Positions 44,191 to 64,000 of a DNA stretch of 64,000 bases are shown piece after piece (the stretch's first letter is position 1; each line of letters opens with the position of its first letter). Source of the stretch: Parelaphostrongylus tenuis (Eukaryota; Nematoda; Chromadorea; Rhabditida; Metastrongylidae); contig JAHQIW010000795.1 in NCBI GenBank assembly GCA_019055375.1, positions 62,001 through 126,000 on the forward strand. Direction: 5' to 3'. The notes beneath the pieces were generated by a model. That model was not told the origin of the DNA and made no database searches. It worked only from the letters and a program-made list of their open reading frames with translations. The translations under genes and the position numbers were made by a program.

Positions 44191-44815
44191 TGGGCATATT
44201 TTATCAACTTTGTGCTAATGATTTGACCAACAAAAAATCGATGACGCCGAAGCTATGGGAAAATTAAAATTGATTTTTAGAGTGAGGTGCCAATGATTTA
44301 ACACAAATCAACTTCAGAAACGGGTTTTCATTACTGGAAACTCAATAAAAATACGGTATTTTTTCAAGAAAAAAGTACAAAAACGAGGATCTATCTAACA
44401 AATAATTTCTTAAATGACAAGGAATAGGTAGACGAAATTCGTAAAACATATTGTTCATTTGTCCGCAATTACACAAAAACTGTTCTACAGTAGTGAAAAT
44501 TCGACTCAGCCGGCGATTAGAAAGTGACTAGAAAAAAAATTGAACACAGTAGTCGACTCTGCCATATTTCATCGTTAATTCTATGCTATAGGAAAAATCG
44601 AAGAACTCTTCTTCATAGAAATTTTACAAATAAAGTAATCAAACTATATTTGTACGAGGAAAGAATAAGTAGGAAAATGGGAGGGTAACCGGTTAACAGG
44701 TTGTCTACCGAGTGCATCGCGCCTCGTTGAGCTTTTCCTTGTGGGAACCAGTCAACGCCAAGACGCCTGCCAAAAATGGGGTATTTTCCCGGAAGAATCG
44801 GTCAAAATGACGTCA
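44191..44815. other. intergenic, nothing recognised
   Basis: AT-rich, no coding signal or repeat recognised. Confidence 0.6.
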
Positions 44816-45451
44816 TCAGACGTACCTGGCTGTAGCTGAATGCCGACCGATTCTGAGTAGGAATCTACTCCCAAGCCGGACGAGCGCAAGAACGAGACGA
44901 ACTCCACTGGAGCGTCCGCGACGACGACAACGACGAAGGGCGACTATCGATCGATGCGGCGTGGCTGCGCGCGCGATTTGGCGACGTCGCTTGGCGCGTC
45001 GTCGGTCGGTCGCTGCGGCCGCGACGCCCGGCGTCTTGCTCTCTCGTCGCGACCAGCACTCCCGCAACCGCCGTCGCCGACGCCGCCAGCCCCAAACAGC
45101 TCGGGCCGCCACCACCCGGAACCCCGTGAAGGTCGCACGGAGCCCCGTCTTCGTCGGTGGGTTTGGGTAGTCCCCAGTGCCCCTCGGGCCCGTCAGTCGT
45201 ATGCAACCTGGCCAATGTGGGAAGCGAATTACCACAAACAAACCCCGGGGTTTCGGGCCGTCGCATCGTCCGAAAAACGACCGATCGTTTTTCGACTTTT
45301 CACACGAGTTCGCCTCCTGAGGAGCCCTTCTCGCCTCGCTAGCGGCCAAAATCAGATCATTTTCCTTATTTATCACTTGTATTTCTCTTTCGGAACGTGT
45401 CTTCTCCAATGATGTCATTGAATCAATCTGTTGACGTCGCTTGGAACCCAT
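44816..45451. promoter_or_regulatory. GC-rich, CpG-rich island upstream of gld-4
   Basis: Strong contrast with the AT-rich surroundings (GCGGCCGCGACGCCCGG, GGGCCGCCACCACCC). Overlapping open frames on both strands (211 codons on -, 152 on +) are Arg/Ala/Pro-rich with no recognised domain, as expected from base composition. It may be a promoter or untranslated first exon of gld-4 or nduf-7; coding cannot be ruled out. Confidence 0.4.
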
Positions 45452-46029
45452 ATTTTTCTTTATAATTGCTACTTGTTTTGCCCATTTCCTTTCGAATCAA
45501 CGATTAATGCTAGCTTTTTTCTTGAAAAAAGCCTCATTCCGGGCCGTTTTTTTTTCTTTTGTATCCGTTTAGCCAATCTATCAGTGGCGGTATTCGGTCG
45601 GTTTCAAACTGTTTTCGTCATGCAAGTCGAGGCTTCCATCCCCCACACGATCGCTGATCGATTCACTTCCGGTCGAGCTGCTGCTGGCATTTGTTAGCAG
45701 CTTTCTGCTTCAATAGAGACTTGTATCTAATGTTGATCACTCTGTAGATCACAAAGATCATCTCCTTTCTTGTCCTCCAGAATTCTTCTAGTCGATCCAA
45801 AGTCGTTTTCTTAGCGAAAAAAGCTCCTACTCTCTGATTTCATTGCCCTTTTGCGGTGTTTTTGCAGCCACGTATCACCTCTAAAAGATTGTTTTCCATG
45901 ACTCCTATGTGACCATCATTTCCCCCAAATGCTCCCGAATTGACACGTTTTTTCCTGCGCTTTCTTCTTTTTTTGGAGCTTTTTTTTCAATCAGAGTTCT
46001 TTTTATCTGACCTTCACTTGCGGTGGTAT

Positions 46030-46140
46030 GATCTTTTAATATACTCAATAATGTGGAGTGCTGTGCAAAAATGTTTACGTCAGCCGGGATTCGAACCCAA
46101 ATCTCACGCTTTTCGATTGACATACGTGCTGGTGTTTGTG
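46030..46140 (-). repeat. SINE-1 copy, minus orientation
   Basis: Complement of the 34.6 kb copy: AATGTGGAGTGCTGTGCAAA, GCCGGGATTCGAACCC (B box complement), AAATCTCACGC. Confidence 0.65.
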
Positions 46141-46289
46141 GCTTTTTTCGTTGATATATGTGCTGTCGTTTCTGAGTAATCTGTACCATTCAAATATGAT
46201 TTTCTCTTGTTTTCGATATATTTTTTGCTCACCTTTCGAATCGATTTTCCTGCTCGTATGCAGCGAAATGTTCTTTCGGAGTAATGACT

Positions 46290-46309
46290 TCTTCTTCTCG
46301 TGTTTGTAG
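46290..46309 (+). promoter_or_regulatory. candidate acceptor before gld-4 first seen exon
   Basis: TTCTTCTCGTGTTTGTAG, 14 nt before ATG 46324. It could take a spliced leader or join an upstream exon. Confidence 0.4.
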
Positions 46310-46323
46310 GTGTGTTTGTCTCC

Positions 46324-57592
<11,269 letters not shown>

Positions 57593-58834
57593 TAGTCATT
57601 CCAGCGATTTACAAATCTCTGTGATCGGCCTGTAGCTTCTTTATCTTCATGAAAAAATTAGTCCTTTGCTCCATTATTGTTCAAACTTACTTCTTGTGTC
57701 TTTTTTCACGTTCTTGTTTTTTTAATGGTTCAGGAGATGTCAAGACATCAGATTGGTAGCCGTAAAATATTTTCCATTTCTTTGAAGCACATTACTGCTC
57801 TTCCTTCAAGGAGATTTTGAAATTTGATATGATTTGAAATGGCAAATATTATGTTTATGATAGGTAAAATCAATGATCAGAGCCAATTTATCAAATATTA
57901 GAAATTTTTCTCCTCCCAGTTCTTCAAACATCAAGACATTGACTTTATAACATCTTATTTAACATTTCAAGCATTTTTTCTTACCTGTTCAACTTTTACA
58001 CAGATCCATTTTGTGTGAGGTGTCGATTAGTCACGAAGCTACATTGATATCCCTAGATGATGGCCGTTCGGATTAATTAAACGTAGCTTGAAGACGGCTT
58101 TATAGAGCTGAGATGGATTTAACAAGTGAGCTGTGTCCCTACCGCCTGTGTGCTGTCCACATAAATTCGTATTAAAGTGTACGTGAGTGACGTTTCGACT
58201 AACGGACTGTGTTTTCATTGCTAATTAAACGTACCTCCTACCAATCACACAGTCTACTAACTGGTTGGTAATTAACTAGCTGGCAATGACAGACGATTTG
58301 GAATGTCCTTCGACAATTCGGCTTTACGTGTACTTTGGAGAACAAAAAGAAACTCTGTCGAGTATCTCCACTTTCATGACGGAGCCATGTAGCATCAAAG
58401 ATAATGTACTAGTCTGTGACGCTACTGTTTTCTAGAGAAACCAGGATTTTGGTGTGTATATCGCGCAACAAAGACCAATAGCGGTTTACCTTGTGGCTTT
58501 TCGTGTTACTCTTTTTCGTACGATCGAATACAAAAGGATTTCCCTCAGATGAAGCTCTCGTCTGGACTCTCCACAAATATCAACTCGTTTTTCTGTAACA
58601 TTTTTGAGATTACTGTCCGAATTTATCTATAGATTCACATTTTCCTTTTGTGTTTTTGCTACGTTTTATGTTTGAGCTATACTTATTTTCAAAAATATTA
58701 TATACATGGTAAAGCTGTACAAAGCCCACCACTTGTCCTATTCTTATGTTTTGCCTCATCATTATTCTCAACCAAATTTCTACACCTTGACCAACCTTCT
58801 CAATACACAACTAGTGATGTCCGTCATCATCTGC

Positions 58835-59040
58835 ATATATGTATATATATATATATATATACATATATATATACTATATACAGATAGGTATATATGCACA
58901 CGTATGTGTATATGTCCGTATATATGTATATGCATTTATGCATGTATATGATATATATATATATATATGTGCATGTCTACGTGTACACACGCATATACAT
59001 ATATATATATTATATATATATATATACATGTATGCATGTG
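58835..59040. repeat. TA/TATG microsatellite
   Basis: Several (TA)n blocks separated by TATGCACACGTATGTGTATA-type units, running up to a SINE-2 copy. Confidence 0.93.
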
Positions 59041-59059
59041 TAATGGGTGAATAGATCTT

Positions 59060-59355
59060 GTTAGGAAAGCATAAAACGCAATGGTTGAAGGTGCTCTGCG
59101 TCGCTCGCAAAGTCGATATTTCGATCTCTCGCTCATTGCTCTTTAAGCCTTCCATCCTTCCGAGGTTGGTAAATCGTTGATCAGACTTGTCTGTGAGGAT
59201 AAGCAGTACTGACTCGATACATCCGTAGGCCATCGCGAGTCAGTGTAAACGCCAGACATGCATTCAACACTTCAAAATGAAGCTAAAAATTGAAAACGAA
59301 TGCATAGTACATCTCTCAGGGATTGATCAACGCCGCAAGATTTATTCTTTTATAG
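59060..59355 (+). repeat. SINE-2 copy
   Basis: AGGTGCTCTGCGTCGCTCGC, GATATTTCGATCTCTCGC, TGTCTGTGAGGATAAGCAGT, GCGAGTCAGTGTAAACGCCA and ATTGATCAACGCCGC match the 46676 copy in order. It directly follows a microsatellite. Confidence 0.78.
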
Positions 59356-59889
59356 TTTTTTATTGTCGTTTGTTTCGATTTCTTCCCCATTGTTGGTAGC
59401 CGAACTGTCTTGGTTGTTTTTGTGAGAATAGCGCGATTCAGGATCCTTCTTATTGATGGATCACTTCTAGTTAAACGCTTATGCATTGTTAGTCAATAAT
59501 GAGGTTTTCGGATTGGGAGTTAATTGTTTATCAAATTGACGATATGTTATCCTACTGAACAAAGGTGGATGGGAAGACTAAAGTCTCCTGCATATCGGTG
59601 GGTCTATAAGTCTAGAATGAAGTGAATGGAAAAATTTGATAAATCACTTGTGGATACCTCTATATGTTAAGATGCACTTGTATTCTTGGTGAACTTGGCA
59701 GGCTATCTGTCGAAATGCCCACTGCGATGACCATGCCTGATCAGCAGCCTTCCGTGGATGTCCTATTGTTGAAGGCAATAAAGAACGGTACGCTACGGTT
59801 GAAGCAGCATTGGAGAGACGGATTTACACTATAATGTTAGCACTGTGTTACTGTATAGATAATAGAATCAGTGGATTAACGTAAACAAT

Positions 59890-60400
59890 CTTCGGTTCAT
59901 TTATGTTATCCGGGAGAAATGAAGAAACAACTCCTTTTGCTGTATAAGAACTTTTCATAAGAGTGTTAGTAAATATTGGAAAGCTTGAATCTTTGATTAA
60001 TGCGCTACTTGGCCTTTTTTTTGAGAAAGCCTTTTTATATCGTTGTAGCAGAAGGAAAAATTTTTGTTTCACTTAAGCATATTTCTCGCAGGACACAGTT
60101 CTTCCCTCAAATTTTGATTTCAATTCGATGGCGTAAGCTTCCACGATTCTAACTTTCTGCTTATTTTTTGAAGGGACCGTTTTACTGTAGTGTAGCAAGG
60201 AACATAAGATCGAGTTTCACAGACGCGGGCATTTGTTTTCGCCCAGTGCGTGGTCTGGGTGTCTGCTCACGTCGACTTGATACGGCATCGCGACCGGTAG
60301 ATCGATCGATCGATCGCGTTGAGGCGACGCACATGTGGAGTGCAATTTTTGTTATTCCGTTGTGGATTTCTCCTTTGTTTTGAATGGAAGTCGAAATAAA
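59890..60400. repeat. dispersed repeat family F, copy 3
   Basis: GAAGAAACAACTCCTTTTGC, AACTTTTCATAAGAGTGTTA, ACTGTAGTGTAGCAAGGAAC; same order as 32930 and 34290. Confidence 0.65.
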
Positions 60401-62309
60401 TCGTATGACTTGATTACTAAAAGATTTCCCCTACACGTTCATACAATTTTCGTGTCTCAACGAATTAATAATAGAAGCGCGCGGCCTGTGTAAAACATAA
60501 TATTATTCTCAATTCTACGGCGTTAACCTTTGAAAAAACGGCCACGTAGCGCATTACCCAGAGATCTGGGTTTTCAAATGAATACTCACACTTTGAAAAT
60601 AAGAAGAAAAGCTTAGAAAACTAATCTTTATTTAGAGCTTCACGGAATGGTATTTTTTTCCCAATCGATTGTTCTTCTTTCTTGTCGATAGGTTTTCGCG
60701 GTTGCTTGTGGCTGACGTTTCGGCAGATACGCCTTCTTCAGAGCTTGAACGTATTATTTGTTGGAGCTTTATTTACATGACTAGTGCTTATCCCCAGAGT
60801 TACTAGACATTCAGTCAGACAGCCTGAATTTGTACCAGGAAATAAATGGGTATAGTTTTTGAAAGCATATGCTTTTTCATATCATGATCGCTTTTCTAAT
60901 CTGCTTTTTCCTTAACTCCTTTGTTCTTTCATTATCTTTCGGATCATTGTGTCATGCATCAATCAAAAAAGCGAAGTGATGTTTCCTCGACAATCATCTG
61001 GCTAGCACATATACCTTTTTACTGGTTTAATTGTTTTTTTTTTCAAATATGTCGTTATATATTCACAAAAATGTGTCTTCTGGAGAATGAGGATATTTTT
61101 CTATGCAGTTGTTTTTGTTTTTCTTTTCGGCTCCTATCCACATATCACAACTGGTCGGTGCCGTAACGATGAGGGTGACAATTTTTCGTCGTAAAATCTG
61201 GTGAGAGCGCACTTGTAGCATCAGCGTACGCAGTAAAGGAAGGGATGTTTATAAATTGTTAGTTTTCAAATATTCTCTGATAACTGGACAAGTTTTCCAG
61301 TCTGATCAAAAATGGTGCAAATAGAGGTTTTCGAATTACTAGATATCTCCCTTCGAGAGAAGGGTAGTGGTAGTGATTTCGACTTTACTTAGACTATACT
61401 AGTCATTACTAGTCGTGGAAACTCTCATTCCATGAGTTAGGCAATCGAAAGGCTTACTTGATGTTTGACGGTGTCCTAAAGAGCATACCTCTATTTGGTC
61501 TTTGACTTGTGCTCGTTCCGAAACTCCGACGGATCTGTCAGACCGTTCTTGTGTTGTTCACGTGTTTATGATCATGAAGGAAAATCGATAATTACTTCTG
61601 GCTTCAGTGGTGTGGAAAAAAGGCACCAACAAAACGTTCTTATTATGAAGTTGTGCGATTTAGTTATAGATGTCATAGGACGATGAAATTGACGCTCATA
61701 TTGTTTATTGATGCGGAGCATCGCGATTTTACGGCCATCGATCATTTTTTAGATTGCGTAACTGACAATGAACCTGACCAAGTCAATGATTATGTTGTCA
61801 TCAGGATTATCCTCAAAATGGCTTTCTTTTAGATTAACTAGATAAATTGTTTGAAGAATGTTTACCATAATAGTATGACGAAATCTCAATATGCGTGGTT
61901 GCATTCAGTATAGAGTTAATATCAAGATAACAAGTGTTTGGAAATGTTTGCTTCAAAAAAAACATTCCATTAAGTACTCCTTCTAATTTAGAAAACTTTT
62001 TGGATTTCTGGTATACTTCCGCACACTATCTTAAATGTGAAATTAATTTGTATAATTATATTCTCGGTGAAAACAAGACTGAAGGAAAGGTGAAGAGAGA
62101 GCCTTGGGAAGCACAGTGCAGTAAAACGTGGGCCATCGGAAAAGGTATTTAGTGGTTCAAAGTCTATTCAAATTCTAAGGGTTTCCTCATTTTAGCGTTG
62201 CTGTAGTATATTTCACTGAGTACCTTGCTATAAAAAATGACCGAGCGGTGATTAAGAGTTTAACAAAATTGAAACTGAAAACTTCTTCTATCAAGTCTAC
62301 GAAATTCAC

Positions 62310-62600
62310 CTGGATCACCTATTGTCCTGTTGATCGTCGAGTGACCCGAGCAGGCAACAGTAAAGCTCCATGTCCTTCTGTCACGTGCAAGAATAATCTA
62401 ATGGGTTCTTCTCGTTCTAAGGACTCGTTCAATCTCATATCTCATCAGAACTTTTCTCGATGGAATAATACTATCGGAGCGGTAGTCTCCTGTTGTACGT
62501 TTGTCATTTCGAGGAATCCAGTCGGTAACGGCTCAGGTCAATCTGTTGTAGTTAGGACGCATTACACGTCCGGCCCACCTGATCTTCGATGGCTCGGCAT
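62310..62600 (-). mobile_element. RTE-type retrotransposon 3' fragment
   Basis: Minus strand reads a decayed RT C-terminus ending with the ACTCGACGATCAACAGGAC-type tail (complement at 62325-62345), as in the 37.4 and 43.6 kb copies. Confidence 0.7.
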
Positions 62601-63344
62601 GTAAAACATCCTACCTTCTAATGTGTATGGGATACTCCAAGCTTTGCATCCGTAAATCTAAAATATCACCTTAACAGAGGTAGTTAGATTTTTGATCATA
62701 CCAGTTTTCCACAAGAAAAGAAAAACATGTCTACCTGAATGACCTGTGATTAAGAGTGATGTGTTCCGCAGCGTACTTCTCACTTATCTCGCTTCCAAGT
62801 GATCATCGAACGGAAAGAAGTAAACCTTTTTTTCATGTAGTTTTTTGGTACTTTCTTCATCTCTTACCTTGTTGATTATTATTTATTCGACATTATTTAT
62901 TTTTGATATGAAATCCATTCTTTGATCTATTTGCAAGAATGAACAAGCTTCACGGGCTAAACTTGCTATAGTGAAATAAAGTGAACAGTTTAGCCTAATG
63001 GGAGTGAATTTAATTATTGTTAAATCAAGGTTACTTGAAGCTGTCATGTTATTTTCCAGCATAAATATAGTATACACTTTTCCACACTACTTATTGCAAT
63101 GTATAGCCAAATGTCCTAAATTTCAACCGACTAGGCCGTTTTCTTCAATAATAAAATTGTTATTACAGGAAATCTTTTATAAAAATTTTATGGATGATAT
63201 AATGCAGCTGTTAGGTTTTTATGACTTTCTTCTGTAATGCTAAAATCACATCGATTGTCCCAAACATAACGGAATGTCGTCAAGATTCTCGCGATGTTTA
63301 ACATGAGATAGTACAGATGTCCTGAAATTGTCGTACCGTCGGTA

Positions 63345-63565
63345 TTCGACAGCCGTTAGTGGGCCGAACCTTACCCTTCAAGACCCTTCGGCAGTCAGCA
63401 ACGAGTGCCCTATGGAACGTCACAGCCAGCAGGTTATCACCGAGATTGCAAGGAGAGGCGCTCAGTGTTCCACGACGTTCGAGAAGAAGACAAAAAACGA
63501 TTGTATGTCAGAAGTTTAGGGATCTGCACAGCGAAAAAAAAAAACACTAAAGACGGATAATAAAG
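63345..63565 (+). mobile_element. partial family C (TTAA MITE) internal segment
   Basis: TTCGGCAGTCAGCAACGAG, CCTATGGAACGTCACAGCC, GAGATTGCAAGGAGAGGCG and TTCCACGACGTTCGAGAAGA match inner parts of 38392-39335; the TTAA ends are missing. Confidence 0.65.
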
Positions 63566-63699
63566 TGCGCAAGTGTCTAAATGGCCGCTTCTATCACCAT
63601 TGAAAGACAGTTTATGACGCGAACTTCATTCAGCTCAATTATTTTGCATTGTTGTAAGAGCTAATAAGTAACGACAATTCTAAGCTTTCATATATATGA

Positions 63700-63965
63700 A
63701 CGAAAGAAGACCGCGTAGTTCAGTGGTTGAAAGTTTTACAATGGTCATTGGTTTGATCCCGAATCCGTTGCAGATGAAGTTGTATTTTCCCCCACAAAAA
63801 AAAAACTAAATCGGGCTGCCTTAATCCCGCATTCTGGGCTCACCAAACTTGTCTGATAGTTTGGGGTAGCATCGCGGACTTGAAACGTCGGAGGCCATCA
63901 CAAGTAGTGTTCGTCGAATATGCACTAAACTATCTCTTCCGTTGTTGATCAAGAGAATAGCAGCG
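63700..63965 (+). repeat. SINE-2-like copy
   Basis: GACCGCGTAGTTCAGTGGTT (A box), GGTTTGATCCCGAATCC (B box), then AACTTGTCTGATAGTTTGGG and GGAGGCCATCACAAGTAGTG in the SINE-2 order, with an extra A-run insertion. Confidence 0.6.
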
Positions 63966-64000
63966 CATTAAGAAAACAGAAAGTCATTTGATTAGTTTCG

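Larger units (their letters stand above)
42592..46309. other. divergent intergenic region, nduf-7 / gld-4
   Basis: 3.7 kb between the two start regions. It contains an RTE 3' fragment, an inverted SINE-1 pair, a structured GC-rich segment (43255-43450) and the GC island (44816-45400). Promoters of both genes should lie here; none is directly recognisable. Confidence 0.75.

Noticed and set aside
61495..61686. 63-codon frame with RVYDHEGKSIITSGFSG as a gld-4 exon
   Set aside because: It does not resemble the expected NFGxxLxxFFxxYG segment and gives no phase match.
62436..62456. Second hammerhead (CTGATGAGAT on minus)
   Set aside because: It has no GAAA strand at the needed distance and no stem II.
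62883..63237. Overlapping frames as the next gld-4 exon
   Set aside because: They have no similarity to the PAP-associated domain and no splice sites in phase.

Overview
The window is nuclear DNA of an animal, and the gene sequences point to a rhabditid (clade V) nematode, most likely a strongylid of the hookworm type. It is AT-rich, its coding exons are short and separated by long introns, and the splice sites look nematode-like (TTTCAG-type acceptors, GTAAGT/GTGAGT donors). Interspersed mariner, RTE-type, SINE-like and foldback repeats fill most of the space. Nearly all long open frames are chance or repeat shadows; the real genes had to be assembled exon by exon.

Four conserved genes can be read. 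(1) mef-2, + strand, 1247-10946, MADS/MEF2 transcription factor; the first coding exon lies upstream of the window and an 8.5 kb intron splits the conserved domain. (2) gei-17/PIAS-type SUMO E3 ligase, - strand, 24455-11899, 15 exons (about 699 aa), with SAP, PINIT, SP-RING and SUMO-interaction motifs; it converges on mef-2. (3) nduf-7 (NDUFS7/PSST, complex I 20 kDa iron-sulfur subunit), - strand, 42591-24947, 5 exons, 199 aa, complete. (4) A gld-4/TENT4-type non-canonical poly(A) polymerase, + strand, 46324-57487 and on past the window, 5 exons seen with all three catalytic Asp positions.

Layout: mef-2 > | < gei-17 < nduf-7 | gld-4 >. From memory, mef-2, nduf-7 and gei-17 are neighbours in C. 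elegans too (cosmid W10D5), so this looks like conserved microsynteny. nduf-7 and gei-17 are head-to-tail only 491 nt apart, with an acceptor-like site 11 nt before the gei-17 ATG, which suggests an SL-trans-spliced operon. nduf-7 and gld-4 diverge from a 3.7 kb interval holding a GC-rich island (about 44.8-45.4 kb).

The introns carry: mariner derivatives of two mirror types (two 5' halves head-to-head, and two 3' halves tail-to-tail), TTAA-bounded piggyBac-like MITEs, other foldback elements, tRNA-derived SINE-like repeats of at least three types, 3' fragments of an RTE-type retrotransposon, and large GT/AT microsatellites. The most unusual item is a hammerhead-ribozyme-like core at 40701-40755, in the loop of an approximately 110-bp-arm inverted repeat inside the third nduf-7 intron. 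A one-base frameshift in the PINIT-coding exon of gei-17 is the main coding anomaly.
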